64,000 nucleotides of DNA from Massospora cicadina (lineage: Eukaryota > Entomophthoromycota > Entomophthoromycetes > Entomophthorales > Entomophthoraceae): positions 124,001-188,000 of the forward strand of contig JAKSZP010006603.1 of the NCBI GenBank assembly GCA_022478985.1, in the 5' to 3' direction. The notes beneath the pieces were generated by a model. That model was given only the letters and a program-made list of their open reading frames with translations. It did no database searches and had not been told where the DNA came from. This document shows, one piece after another, positions 21,364-33,500 of the stretch (the first letter of the stretch is position 1; the number at the start of each line of letters is the position of its first letter). Both the position numbers and the translations under genes were made by a program.

Positions 21364-21943
21364 TTTAATGATTGAGTTTGTCTCAATTGTTACATTTTGA
21401 CTCAGATTCATAAAATCCAAATCCAAGTGAAATCGTTTTAAAATACTTTTGGCTCAGTAATTTCAGGTGCTGGGTTGTGCATCACCCAAATTGTAGATTA
21501 GGCTTTTATGAGCCTAATCAATGATTGGGGTGAGGCCCCCAAAGGTCAGCCTTTATAAGGCATGCCTGACAATTCCAAAGCTCACTTCATAATTTTACCC
21601 CCAGCATTCCCTTCTGGGGTGCTTGTCAGTTGCTCCCCAGATGAGCTCTGGTTGGTGAGCCCTTTTTATATCCAGAATAAAAATAAAGGTTGTTTCAGGG
21701 TTAACATACCTCACATACATGTTGGTCTTTTTTGGGTATCCAGTTTTGAGGAGCTTTTGTGTGGTTGGGTTGGACCAACCACTATTCAACCCTTGCATAA
21801 CCAAATTGTAGTAGGCAATGTCTGGCGCTGTCAGTGCCCCAAACATCTCCTTACTCAGTTAGGATACATTGGTTGCTTGTCAGTGCACCAAAGAAGCATT
21901 TTAGTATAGGCAGTCAAGAACTGCGGTTTTTCTATCTGTTACA
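21364..21943 (+). repeat. 3' LTR of the TRIM
   Basis: 580 bp aligned with 20197-20775. The TG start is degraded to TT (TTTAATGATTGAG). It ends CTGTTACA and is followed by CCCAG. Confidence 0.88.
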
Positions 21944-21948
21944 CCCAG

Positions 21949-22880
21949 TAGAATCTTTATCCTACTTTATCAAGATGGTGGTGCCTTGTGGCTTTTGAAT
22001 GCTATCACGGGTTGCTGAATACTTATGATGTAAGCTGGGTATTTCCTTGGCACATTGGAGGTCTGACAGTTATAGCTCATGAATCTGTACTTTCATTAAT
22101 CACATTTAAACGCCCTAATATGATTAGTTTATACTTTGATAAGCAATTTAAATACAATGTGGGTTTAAAGTAAACTTGTACCACAATTTAATTATCTAAA
22201 CGCTAGAAACAAACTTTAAGACAACTATTTTGACCTTAGTATTGTCTTATATTGTTAAGCTATATTACAATGAAAAACTTTTTAAACAAATACTTATAAA
22301 TATGTTTTATGTACTTTTTTTAAATTTATAGTTATATGATTCTATACCAAAACACCATGTAGGTGAATATAGTAGCTTCCATGACTTATCCCATGCTGCA
22401 GTAGATGAGCCTATAATGCAGAGTTAAAAAAAGTACATGCTGCCTCTGAGAACCTTATATCAGGTACTTTCCTTTTAAATATTTTATTGATTACTCTAAT
22501 CAAGCTGCTATATCTATCTAAGAAATCATAAAATAGCAAATAAAGCATGGCTGAGGCAAAAGTTGCTGAATCTTAATTATTTGCAATACTTGACCAATTG
22601 GGTTCAATAAAAAAATAATTTCTATTAATTTTTTATTTAAAAGCATAAGTTGATTTATCAAAATTTACTGATACCTTGATTCTTTCTGATTCTATGTTTA
22701 GACATTTGTCATAAGCATCTTACTCCTTATCATGCTGATATACCCATGCCTCTTTTATCAGCTCTAAAACATGTAACGATTGAAATAATCAAAAGTACAA
22801 TAATTCATCTAATTCTTTATCACATTTAGTATAATGGTAAACGTTTACTATACACCCAAATTTATTATATGGCAATGTTT
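21949..22880. other. AT-rich interval, possible short coding fragment
   Basis: A plus-strand frame without a Met start runs 21951-22173 (about 74 codons; YHGLLNTYDVSWVFPWHIGG, ITFKRPNMISLYFD). It has a protein-like composition but no family I recognise. The rest is AT-rich with no feature. This may be the remains of host intergenic DNA. Confidence 0.25.
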
Positions 22881-22899
22881 AATAAATTATATTTTTGAA

Positions 22900-23179
22900 G
22901 GGAGGATACCCCAGTGGTAGAGTGTAGACCCTCTACCACTGCCTCCCGAGTTCGATCCCGGTAATGGACTTTGGGTAGGGGACGATTTTGACTGTGTTGG
23001 TTTTGCGCGCCAATGCCCCGAACCGAGATAGCAAATAGCAAAGGCGGTCCATGGAGTTCCTGGCCTATCATACGCCGCGCATGGAGGTTTTCCGGGTTTT
23101 ATCCTCCTTTCCCATTTTCTTCACTTCCCTAATCGGTGCGGTATCGTCCCCAGGTCGGCCCACCTCGAATAAAATTATA
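22900..23179 (+). mobile_element. tRNA-derived SINE (type 1), full length
   Basis: 280 bp flanked by 19-bp duplications AATAAATTATATTTTTGAA (22881-22899) and its one-mismatch copy (23180-23198). The head is tRNA-like: box A CAGTGGTAGAGTGTAGA and box B GAGTTCGATCCCGG. The body includes CAATGCCCCGAACCGAGATA, and the 3' end is CACCTCGAATAAAATTAT. A second copy lies at 23400. Confidence 0.9.
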
Positions 23180-23198
23180 AATAAATTGTATTTTTGAA

Positions 23199-23383
23199 TA
23201 GTATATGTAATAAAATCACTCTTTTACAAATTTATAGACAAATAGAAGTATATGCTTATCACTTGAATTTCATATAAAGGTGAGATTAGACCCATGTCTC
23301 ATACATGATTAAATACTTTAGCAACGTTGACATATTACCAAATTATAAGTACTACAATAAACAAATACTACTTTTTTATAAAC
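23199..23383. other. Spacer between the two type-1 SINEs
   Basis: AT-rich; nothing recognised. Confidence 0.6.
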
Positions 23384-23399
23384 TAAAAATGAATTTTGG

Positions 23400-23648
23400 T
23401 CTACCGCTGTTTCCCCGAGTTCGATTCCGGTACTGGAAATTTGGGTAGGGGACGACTATGACTGTGTTGGCGTTGCGCACCAATGCCCCGAACCGAGATA
23501 GCGAATAGCAAAGGCGGTCCATGGAGTTCCTGGCCTATCATACGCTGCGCATGGAGGTTTTCCGGATTTTATCCTCCTTTCCCATTCGTTCAATTTCCCC
23601 TCAATCGGTGCGGTATCATCCCCAGGTCGGCCCACCTCGAATAAAAGT
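23400..23648 (+). mobile_element. tRNA-derived SINE (type 1), 5'-truncated copy
   Basis: 249 bp with a perfect 16-bp duplication TAAAAATGAATTTTGG (23384-23399 and 23649-23664). It begins just before box B (GAGTTCGATTCCGG), so box A is lost. The body and 3' end (CACCTCGAATAAAAG) match the copy at 22900. 5' truncation is expected from incomplete target-primed reverse transcription. Confidence 0.9.
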
Positions 23649-23664
23649 TAAAAATGAATTTTGG

Positions 23665-24432
23665 AAAGTATTAGTTTTATATAGATCGATTTCCTTTATG
23701 CTGGAACTATTTTATTTCTTAAAATATGTTTTAGTTTGAGATGATTATTTAATCAAAAGGTCCAACTCAATACTTTTTATATATAATTTAACATATTTAA
23801 TAGAATAAGATATTTTTATACATAGCTTCTAAAATATAAAAATAATGATTCTTGTATTTGAAAATTATCGAGAGATTTATCTTAACTCAAAATTTTTTAT
23901 TGAAGTAACTAAGCTCAGGTTTCAGATATAACAATTCGATTACCATTTCGTGTAAAGATAGTCGAATCATACATCCAGTTGATATAACCACCATCGCCAT
24001 TCAATTCGATCCATTCTCCAATATGGGATTTCTTTTTTTAGTACTAGATGGTTCCAATATGGATTTCGGGATTGCTATAACATAAAACCAGGGCCCAAAG
24101 AAAGCACAAAAGTCCAATTTATACTCCCATCCTGTAAAGTCAGGATAATCAGGTAAGGCAGGTTGTAAAATATCGCGCACCCTTTTTTGCCCTTAGTAGA
24201 TTGCTTGCACGTTGTAAACAACTGACTAATACAACTTAACCTCGTGGCTTGACAAGACCATATACCTAAAAATTTAAGTAGCAACTGAAAGAGTTTCATC
24301 TTGATATTCAAATAATCGTTACGATGATTATTTTATATTCCATCGGAATTAATGCGTTTCTCTAAACAATAATAAAATTGTACTAGTTACATATACCGAA
24401 TATCGCACTTTAACAAAAAGAGAAAAATGTTA
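23665..24432. other. AT-rich interval
   Basis: No gene seen. The longest frame is 78 codons (minus 24075-24311), with no recognisable motif. Confidence 0.5.
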
Positions 24433-24810
24433 ATCCTATCTTGAACCACTTATTCAGATTAGTTATACTTTAACTATTGATGCTGGCACGAAACTACAGG
24501 ATTTGGTTCCTTTTAGTCCTTCCCTTTCACGTTTTATTCCATTTTAGTCTGAAAATCCCTCACATGATGTTTATTCTTCTCTTATCATATTCAAAGATAA
24601 AGCTAGTATAAATAACTTTATTCAAGTCACTAAACTTAAGGGGTTTCTCTATCCTGGTTATTCCAATGGCTTGATTTATTATAATTTTATTAGAATCCGG
24701 CCATCTAGGGAATTTGGTACGATTGCACTACGCGGTCAAGAAATATTTATTTTAGTCGAGCATGGAATTCAGGTATTTGAAGTGCTGCTTGCACTTTTAG
24801 TCGTAGTTTA
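24433..24810 (+). pseudogene. Unidentified degraded coding stretch
   Basis: A plus-strand frame of about 125 codons with a single TAG (near 24546) in AT-rich DNA, where stops should be frequent. The readable parts, FIQVTKLKGFLYPGYSNG, LIYYNFIRIRPSREFGTI and ALRGQEIFILVEHG, look like a folded protein. No start Met is evident. I cannot name a family, and nothing nearby identifies it. It could be a host exon or a relic of an unrecognised element. Confidence 0.3.
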
Positions 24811-25176
24811 ATTAAAGAATCCCAACTCCACGACAATGTACAGTAACACCTGTCTAAAAACGAGAACGGTAAGGTATTTTTATCCATATTCTCAGGGTTC
24901 AATAATTAAATTATCTGTCTTAAGGAGGTTTCCATTTAGAGGGACCGGTTTAGGTAAGTTTCAATATACTATTGTTTTTAAATGTTTCCAAGCAAGTATA
25001 TAGCTCAGTTAAGATAATGCAAAAATAACTTGTGATATAGATCTTTATTTTATCAGGTTACTAGCATCCAATACATGTGCTTCACTACAATGTTTATAAT
25101 TTGTCAGAATATTTGAACTGATTGTTTTAGATTTTATAGTTATAGATAGCCACCAACCGCTCAGTCAAAATCAGTG
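24811..25176. other. AT-rich interval left of element E
   Basis: Nothing recognised; it ends at the TSD AACCT of element E. Confidence 0.5.
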
Positions 25177-25181
25177 AACCT

Positions 25182-25935
25182 TGTTAGACATTTGCCTCCA
25201 AGGCTCCAGGATAAGAATGTTTTGAGGTAAAATTAGCTGAAAGTGGAAAAATGTCAGACATTTACAAATCCCCTATAATAATGAGATTGATTTAAATTTA
25301 CATAATGATTTTGTCAGCAAAAAGACCCTGGCCAATTCTCAGTGGAACCCCGCAAATTAGGGTAACACTATTATGACTAATAACTGGGCAAGTAGTGCCA
25401 AGTTGGGAAGTCAAATTTCCCCAACTTCATGGTTAAACCTGGGGAGTCCATCAAAGGTTTCTCCCCAATTCATGACTAATTTAAAGCCAGCACCAAAGTG
25501 GGGACCACTCCCTTTTGTAGGCTTGGCAGGATCTCTCAGGGTGCAAAAAATTTTGCTAAAGGGGATTAGCTGAAATTAGTTAAATTGTTACCCCACGGGT
25601 ACATATTGCCAAAGATTAACTCCCCTTCAGCCATTCAGCCATAGTAAAGCAAGTTTTTTGAGCTTTGATAGGCTAAAGCCCCATATTAATAATTTGGAAT
25701 TTCCAAGCCATCCAAACATCAAGCCTCAATATTTTAAATACTTTTATTAATTTATTTAGTACTTACTCTCTTTTACCCCCGCATGGCACCTAATAAAAAC
25801 TATAAATCTAAACTTTTTAGTATTTATTAGTTTTCTATTATTTTTCTATCAGTAGTGCAATAAAGCCCCTGAATTACATTGTTGGATTCAAGGAAGAAAG
25901 CACCAGAAAGCCTTTTTCCAAGCCAAAATCTAACA
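25182..25935 (+). repeat. 5' LTR of element E
   Basis: 754 bp, TGTTAGACATTTGCC...AATCTAACA. It matches 48664-50048 around the retrogene insertion. The PBS-like sequence TGGTACTCACTATAGGGG begins 2 nt downstream; the A2 TSD lies inside it. Confidence 0.9.
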
Positions 25936-25955
25936 AGTGGTACTCACTATAGGGG

Positions 25956-27105
25956 TGTCAGACAAACAGCAATTATCTTTAGATTGGTCTACTAGCCTGA
26001 GTGCTGATTCACACAAATGGCAAACCCAAATGCCAGCGGCACTATGCTGGTCTAACTTATATTACTAGGAATGAGTTTCACCATAAGCTTACATGAGCCA
26101 CAATCATGTATAAACACCTATCAACATACCAAATGAACATGGCCATAAACCCTGAGGGTTGTTGGAATACTGGTGGAAAGGGAGGTTTGGTTTTCAACAT
26201 AAAAACTGAAAATTGGGAAAAGGACTTTATGTAAAAGATAAAAGAAGTAATTTGACCATAACTTTCTCAGTGCAATACAACTGATTAGATAGTGTTCAAT
26301 TGGTAATATGTCAAAGCAGTGATTGGGTCCCTCAAATTCAACCTAACCTGGAAATTTTTTTGGGGAGGGGGTGAATAATTTCAATAGGAACTAACATTGA
26401 AGGATTTGGTGGCAGCCCGAGTTGCTAACAGTTTGACCTCAAATACCTGGACTGAAGCTAAACTGCGTTTTCATCAGTTGGCGTGATGGCATCTGGCCCA
26501 ATGAGCAATGGGAATCCCTAAGGCCACCCCACATATGGGAGGTCCCAAAATGGTTAGAAACGGGTTCAGGGTGCCCAACCTGCCCGTGCCCAGTCGCTGG
26601 GGTGTTCTTTTGGTCAAATGAGTTATGTCAGCCACAACTCCCAATTCATTGGATAGTGGTTTTGAATTGTCTACAATAGTTCCCAAAGATACCATCTGCA
26701 CATTGGGGATCATCCCCAATGATTTTGAGGGGTACTTGGCATTGACGATCATACTGATTTCTGTACCAAGATTGTCAGCTATACTGGCAAAAAATATATA
26801 CTTGTCCCTCTTTAATGATATGTTTTCTGATTGTCAGGCTTTATTTCCATCAGTTTTGGACCTTTTTACTTCAATTTGGTAATCATGGCGCAGTTTTCCT
26901 CAATTTGGCGGACAAGTTTAGCTGAGATAAGCATGTTTACTGGGAGAGGAATCTTAAGAGGGAGGGTTGTTACCCAGCGCATGTCTACCACATGAGCGAG
27001 GTTACCCTGGGTGATGAGGGGTACAGCTGCCCTCTTAGGACCTATCTTGTTTGGGAATGTAAAATCGCCCAATTTATACAAAGGGAACGTTCCCCTGGAC
27101 TTACA
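25956..27105 (-). repeat. 3' LTR of A2
   Basis: 1,150 bp; minus-strand start TGTAAGTCCAGGGGAACG at 27105. It is about 220 bp shorter than the A1 LTR because the hydrophobic part is reduced. Confidence 0.9.
26440..27081 (-). pseudogene. LTR-resident conserved ORF, family A (A2 3' LTR)
   Basis: Minus strand: KRAAVPLITQGNLAHVVD, WVTTLPLKIPLPV, SAKLVRQIEENCAMITKL (open 27081-26866); then after a broken middle an open 93-codon stretch (26752-26474) with SLGTIVDNSKPLSNELG, DITHLTKRTPQR, PPICGVALGIPIAHWA and RCHHAN followed by TGA. Compare A3, PLCGVSLGVPAARWA/KCCHAN: nearly the same protein with different codons. This copy gives the clearest view of the C-terminal block. Confidence 0.65.
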
Positions 27106-27729
27106 TTACCTTTTCCTTTTGCCAAAGGAAGGGCACCAACGCCAGAAAACTGCGTGAGGGCTATATTTTTGTGCACTTCGGTCAACTAGATCGCCATCAA
27201 GGTCACAACTTTTTTTTGGGGGGGGAGCTTCCAGATGGGACTCATGGAACGCCTCGACCAGTTCCATGCAATTTGTGCAATCATGAGCTTTGAACCAACT
27301 TTTCTCATAAGCTGGATAATCCTTCCATGCGATGAGATAATTAACTGACTGCCATGATTGGTGGGATGCTAAGATATATTCCACCTCAGCTTCTTCTGCA
27401 TCCTCAATCACTATTGGCTCCAGATTGTCGAGAACAGTCCCCTTGAATGGGGACAACTGAGATATGTGGAAGATGGGGTGCTGTTTTCAATGAGCTGGCA
27501 GTTTTAAACGGAAAGCACCATTGCCCAAGACTTCCTCCACCAGGTGGGGACCTGAACGCTTGCTTGCAAACTTCCAGGAAGGTACCTGCATCTGCAAATG
27601 GTGCGTATCTAACATAACGTATGAGCCCACCACTACATCATGGCCAGGAAGCCGTTTTTGATCTGCAAACCGCTTATAGTCATTGATAACCTTTATGAGA
27701 TGCTCCCGCGCTAGGGACTGGGTAGACAA
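27106..27729 (-). pseudogene. A2 integrase C-terminus with chromodomain
   Basis: Minus-strand open pieces 27729-27487 (KRSGPHLVEEVLGNGAFRLK) and 27456-27106 (SPFKGTVLDNLEP, then the chromodomain VEYILASHQSW, NYLIAWKDYPAYEKSWFKA, CMELVEAFHESH). The chromodomain is uninterrupted here, unlike in A1. A one-stop break separates the two pieces. It ends at the 3' LTR with a basic GKRKR tail. Confidence 0.85.
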
Positions 27730-27849
27730 ATGTGCTCAACATGATCTACGGTAGCAGGGGTTTCTGGTTGCAGATAGGGACTAACTAAAATGAGGGATTA
27801 TACCCCAACGTTGTTTCATAGGGAGAAAACCTCATTGAGGCGTGAGTTC

Positions 27850-28560
27850 CATTATTATAGGCAAAGTGGGTGAGGGGAAGTTCATTGGCGCAGATATCAT
27901 GTGCGGCCTCCACATAGCAACGCAAATATTGTTCCAAATTTGGTTAACCCTCTCATTTTGTCCGTTGGACTGGGGATGATATGCAGTGGAACGCAGGGGG
28001 TAATTTTCAAGATGGACAAAAGCTCATTCCAGAAAAGTGCTTTGAACTGGGGTCCACGGTCACTGATGATTTCCTGCAGGAGACCAAACATAGAGAACAC
28101 ATGGCTTACAAAGAGATGAGAAGCTTCTTCCAACGTAATTGTGGAAGAGCATGGAATAAATAAGGTATACTGAGTAAAACAATCAACCACCACCATCACC
28201 GCTGTAAATCTATTAGAACAGGGAAGTTTGACAATAAAATCCATAGACACCGATGTCCATGGACCTCCGCCTGTTGTAAAGGGTGGAGAAGACCCTTCCT
28301 TTCTGATTTATCTGACTTGGCTCATGTGCAAGTAATACAATCGGCGATCCATGATGGTACCTCCTTTGATAAACCCGCCAAAATAAAAGTCCATTTGATC
28401 AACTTGGTACATTTCTTATTACCCAGATGGCCAATTGTGGGAGGGTCAAGATGCGCTCAAAACACCTCATTTCTGAAGAGAGGGGGACCCAAACCCGCGA
28501 CCCAGAAATAAATGAGACCCTCCACCAGGGAATACAGGGAATGTTTGAGAGTTAGAAGGG
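27850..28560 (-). pseudogene. A2 integrase core
   Basis: Minus strand: zinc region remnants near 28300-28560, then MSMDFIVKLPCSNRFTAV, VVVDCFTQYTLFIPC (Asp), IISDRGPQFKALFW (Asp) and, after a one-base shift near 27950, YHPQSNGQNERVNQ (Glu). All three catalytic acids are present, better preserved than in A1. The open core is 28250-27897. Confidence 0.85.
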
Positions 28561-28569
28561 ACAATTGGT

Positions 28570-29214
28570 CTATAACTCCACTCCTTTGGGGAAGTTCATC
28601 TGAGCTGCCAAAACCTGTAAAATAATAAGAGCATCAGGATCCAATTCTACTGATGCGACCATGGATGGGACAATAGATAAAATTTGGGAGGTGGGGATCA
28701 TGGTAAGCAGGTCCACTTCCTCTGAGTCCATGGGGCAATAAGCCAGGTTGCAGCTAAGAAAGTAGGGGAGCACATTAAATGCACCTTTCACGAATTCATA
28801 TTTAAAATTGAAGCTGCATAAATCCCAATAGGTAAGAGCCTGCCTATGTGCAGCTTTTTGTGGTTTACGGAAATATAAAAGAGCTTGGTGGTCCATATGC
28901 ATAGTTAACTCATTCTGGGCACCCTGTAACAGGAAACACCAATGAGTCAATGCCCATGCTACCGCTGCCATTTCTTTATCATAAATGGCCCATGATTGCT
29001 CAGTAGAGGAAAATTTTTAGAAAAAGTAGGCGACATGATGTTCTAAACCATCATGCTCCTGGAGCAGAACTGCCCCAACTGCTACTGATAAAGCATCACA
29101 TGTGATGATATATGGTTTGATTGGTTTACGTGTTTTAGAATGGGGGTGATAAGACCACCACTTTAATTGACTAAAACGCCTGCTGGCACTTAAATGTGCA
29201 ACAAAAAGATACAT
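28570..29214 (-). pseudogene. A2 RNase H
   Basis: Minus strand 29214-29017 and 28971-28570: KPYIITCDALSVAVGAVLL (Asp), EHHVAYFF, a TAA, then MAAVAWALTHWCFLLQGAQ, MHMDHQALLYFRKPQ (Asp), FKYEFVKGAFNVLPYFLSC. The catalytic Glu block (DKEMAAVAW) is in frame at the start of the second piece. Confidence 0.8.
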
Positions 29215-29399
29215 TCTTATTACTGAGGTGGTGAAGCGGGGTGGCTAACTGGGAAAGGTCTGGGGAAAATTTCTTCAGGAAAATAATGGTCCCCAAGAAA
29301 ATTCTTAGTTGTTTTTGGGTTGTTGGATTCAGCCATTCACAGATGGCGTCCAGCTTGTTGGGAGGAATTGCATAACCATCTTTTAGGACCAGTTCCTGA

Positions 29400-30403
29400 G
29401 AGAGGTAACTTCCTCCTTATAAAACTCGCATTTTGATGGCTTAACAAATAGGACCGCCTTGTGCAAAGCAGCCACGCTGCTTCCAAGTCTTTAGCGTTTT
29501 ATTTTAAGAGTTGGTGAATGAATGAAGATGTCGTCAATATATGCGACCATGCATGTAAACTGAAGTTCACCCAGCATACTATTAATCATTCTTTGAATTG
29601 TGGCTGGTGCATTCTTCAACCCAAAGAGCATTATGCAGAATTGAAATTTACCCTGTTTTGTGTAAATCACAGTAAGCCATTCTTGACCTTCCATTACCCT
29701 TATTTGTTTAAAGGCATTAACGAGATCAAGCTTTGAGAACACATGAGACTTTGCAATCGCTTGATTGATAGTTTGCTTCAGGGGTAAAGGGTAGGGATTG
29801 CTCACTGTAATTTTATTTAGGTGTCCATAGTCTACACAGGGATGGAGGAAACCATTGACCTTCTTGCAAAAATGATGGGTGAGGAAATTGGTGACATCTC
29901 TTTAAACAACCGCCCTTTCTTAAGCATATCATCTAACCAGGTTTTAAGAGCAGCCTCCTCCTTTGCTGTGTGTATATAAGGGGCAGTTGATGTTCACCAA
30001 TTGTACCGTTGTTTGTAATCCTAAGTCAAATTCAGTGTGAGAGGGAAGATGGTCCACCTTCTCAGAATCAAAGATACTTTGATAGCTCATCAATTCTTTG
30101 GAAAAATCAGATGGAAGGCCTGCAGGGGAAGTGAGGGAAGTGTTGGAGCTATAACCTTGAGTTTTCTTAAAGGTATTAACTAAGATAAATTCTCCCTTCA
30201 TTTGATCATTGACAAATGACAACATATTTGACTCCTGGGGTGAATCTTACCATGTTGACAGCGCCACCATCCAACCCCCAAGTAAATGGGAAAACTAAGA
30301 TTGGCATTGCTGAGAACCAATCGCAAAAGCTAAACTGATTACTGAGAAAAATTTGGCCGGTGGACTGGATATGAGGTCTGGGAGGCTGAAGAAGAAACAA
30401 TCA
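29400..30403 (-). pseudogene. A2 reverse transcriptase
   Basis: Minus strand. The pre-RT region (30225-29944) reads KGEFILVNTFKKTQG and DHLPSHTEFDLGLQ. After a break, 29805-29491 is open with motif A VFSKLDLVNAFKQIRV, motif B LFGLKNAPATIQRMIN and motif C VAYIDDIFIHS, all intact. The protein N-terminal to this is interrupted by LINE1 at 30404-30421/35703-35720. Confidence 0.85.
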
Positions 30404-30563
30404 TTGAAGGACCTACATTTAAATTTTAAATTTTATATTTATTGTGGGGAAGGCCGACCATGGGACGGACACTTCTGAATATGACTCAGAAGAGACAAAA
30501 CTTAGTACCAGGAAGGCACCCCAGAGAAGCGATGCTATCTCTTGTTGCCAGTGGGAACGCCAC

Positions 30564-33500
30564 TTATGGGGAGGGGGAGGGAACGTGTGGAGGGGCCGTA
30601 GCCACAACTGAACACGTGTGGAGGAAGGGGTCTGATTTGATGAACCAGACTGGGAACCAGGAGGAGACCAGCTGTTGGTGATGTGGTGGGAGGTATCCAA
30701 ACATCCACGCTTGAAAGTGGTCCACCAAATGAGACCGGAATCTGTGGACAGCTTTTGGGAGGGTGGGGGTGGAACCTGCGATGGCATCTAAGACAATCGT
30801 GTGGATGGTCCACATGGCGATTGCAACCACCAAAGCATGGAGGTAGGGTGGAAGAGAGGGGGCCATTGATAGAGCAAACATATCTCTTGACAGACTGAAG
30901 TGATGCGTTTGATCCTGGCCCAGCAGACGTTGAACTTCGCGCCATATCACTTTAGAGGTAGGGCACTTCTCCAGGCGGTGGAACAGCGTTCCATACTGGC
31001 CACACATGACACAGGATGAGTGTAAAGCATTAGAGCGGTCAGCTGTATGATACACCTGACTCAGGCAGCGCCACACATGGGAGTGGACTTGAGGCTTCAA
31101 CAGAGGATGGTGTCCATATTTCCGAATAGTTTTTTGGGTCTCAATGGAGTAAGGGATGTCCATCATGTCCAGGTAGTCCACCCTGGATAGGACATGGGGC
31201 CGAATGGGGATCACGCCATCATGGATGGGTAGCCCCTGTACCTCTTGTGTGAACTGAGGAGAGGGGCGGCCTCTTTGGGTTGTATGTCCGCTGGTATGAA
31301 TTCTCCACTCAGCGCTCCGCATGGAGAGTAGGATTCGTTTGTAGTGAGTTTTAGTCCCGTGAGGGCCTGTGGCCAATGAGTGTGATGCGAGGTATTTCAT
31401 CAGGGAGTGGGGGTTCAATGGATTGTTGAGGCCCAAGGCGCGGGAGAAGTCGGAGTGGGCTGCGCGGGATCAGTATTGGGAGGGGAGTGTGGGGGCGGTG
31501 ATGGCTGAAATCCAGGTGCCCAGGATCTTGGCAGCATGGGCTTTGAATTCAAGCAGGCCCATGCCACCATGATGATGAGGGCCAAACATGACCTCTAGCC
31601 GTACTGGTGGAGGGCGGCCTGACCAAAGCCATCCTTGCAGCAAGGCATACAAGGATTTGAAGAAGCTTGGGGAGAAGGGGATGGCGTGGGCTCTGAACCA
31701 GACTTTGGAGAGGAGCATAGAGTTGGCTAAAACAACCCTGCCAATGAGGGAAGTAGGACGGGCTCTGAGGGAGGATTTTCGCTTCGTTACGTTGTCCAGA
31801 ATATGGCACTCCATTACTGCTAACGTGTATCCGCCTGCCTCCATCCACACGCCCAGATGGCGTACTGGTCCTATGGTAGGACGTGGCGCAAAGGGGAGCA
31901 CCAGTGGGGCGGTGTGTGTTGAGTTAGTAGGGCGAGGACGTGGGCGAGCAGATGGGCCAGGTTGTGAACTAATTGCTGGGGTCCAACAGTTCTGAAACTG
32001 ACCAAGGAAGATGATTTTGGTTTTGAAGCGTTAAGTGCCGTGTTGCTTACCCGGGAATACTCCTGGATGAGAGCTTCAAGCGCGCGTGCATCTTGATTAT
32101 TAGACACTCCAACCACACAATCATCTGTGAACGCCTTTATCTTGACTGGGGCTTGCCTGGCACATGGACCCGGTGAGTTGTGCATTCACATTTCGCAGTA
32201 GTAGGTCAAGGCTGTAGTTGTATAAGAGTGGGATGAGGGGGTCCCCTTGTCGCAAGCCCCTTTGAGGGCAGACTACTTCCGTTAGGAAGCCAGGGCCACG
32301 TACTGCCATTGTTGCAGATTCCGTGAGCAGCATCACCCAGTTGATGAAGCAAGGGGGTAAGTGGAATTGATGGAGGCAGGCCCTGAGGTATTCCCAGTTT
32401 ACTCTATCATAGGCCTTTTGTTGGTCCAAGAATACAAGTGCCCCAGAGGCTGTGGATTGAAATACATTAGCCACAGAGTGCACGTTGTCCCGAATCAACC
32501 TTCTGGGTATGAAACCAAATTGTTCTGGGGAGATGGTGGCAGATGCTACAGTCCCCAAACGGTTAGCCATGATTTTTGTTAAAATTTTAGTGTCTGTGTT
32601 TGTTAGAGAAATGGGGCGCCAGTTAGTTAAGTATAGATTATCCCCTTTCTTGAAGAATGTGACGGTAAAGGCCTCATGTCCTCCTGGTAGGAGGCGCGTT
32701 TCCAATAGGCTTTGGTTAAGTGAGGCGAGCAGCAATGGGGATATATATTTAAATACTTTTTGTAGAACTCATATGGAATGCTATCTGGGCCTGGGCATTT
32801 TTGGTTTGGCGCACTGTGAATGGCTGTCCATAATTTGGTTGGAGTAATCAAATTTATTATTTCCGGGTATCAGAAAATGGTGCACATGTGGGCTCAGTCG
32901 AGAAATTCTGCCACTTTGGCCGGCTGAATTGGATTGGATTGGTACAACTTGGAGTAATACTTTTATGTTTCAATTGCCACTTCAGCTGGCGTATCCGCAA
33001 TGGAATCATCTGATCTCTGCACCTGTGTGCAGGCCACACTCTGGCATGGTGTGAAAATTTTTTTAAAGAAATGTGCGGTGCACTTGTCACTTTTGTGATG
33101 CGTGTGGCCCTGTACTGAACACAAACCCGATGTTTGTGTTGCCTTTTGAGTGCGTTGAGGTGGGCGGCTGCCTCCGCCCACTTCCAGCCCCATGCAGAGC
33201 TGTATCCTGTAGCTGGGATTTTGGACTCCAGGTGTGCCAACTCTGCCAGGGCACGCAAAATGAATGCCGATGTGGCTCATGAGCATCTGGAGGAGAGATG
33301 GTAAGAGTGGCGGATGGTATCTTTTTTGTAAGTTTCTCATATGGAAATGGGGTCCGCGCAAAACAGTGCAACAAACTTTTTTGCCAAAGTTGCCGCTTCC
33401 ACCCAAGTGGAAAATCCTGGTGATGCAAGCTCAGAGGGGCAGATTTTGCACCAATGTGGGGCCTTAGCAGCTGTGACAGGTAGGTGGTAGGTTAGCGAGA

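Larger units (their letters stand above)
20197..21943 (+). mobile_element. TRIM-like LTR element
   Basis: Two ~580-bp LTRs (20197-20775 and 21364-21943) enclose only 588 bp, with a perfect TSD CCCAG (20192-20196 and 21944-21948). A purine tract AGTGGGGGG lies at 21352-21360. The interior is non-coding: a GC-richer block with no Gag or Pol motif. TRIMs are non-autonomous and use another element's proteins. The left TSD touches the last base of the A1 3' LTR. Confidence 0.88.

Noticed and set aside
22900..22975. Possible functional tRNA gene at the SINE head
   Set aside because: Boxes A and B are present, but the acceptor and anticodon stems do not form a proper cloverleaf, and the unit is part of a 280-bp repeat with TSDs.
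24005..24060. Short similarity to the start of the B LTR (TTTTTTTAGTACTAGATGGT) on the opposite strand
   Set aside because: Only about 45 bp, much of it a T run; not enough to call an LTR fragment.
26992..27208. Plus-strand frames opposite the A2 LTR gene (also 36996-37208)
   Set aside because: Antisense shadows of the conserved LTR frame; amino acids are not conserved between copies in this frame.
31369..32847. Plus-strand frames opposite LINE1 ORF2, up to 135 codons
   Set aside because: Antisense of the RT/C-terminal coding region; the matching frames opposite LINE2 show no independent conservation.
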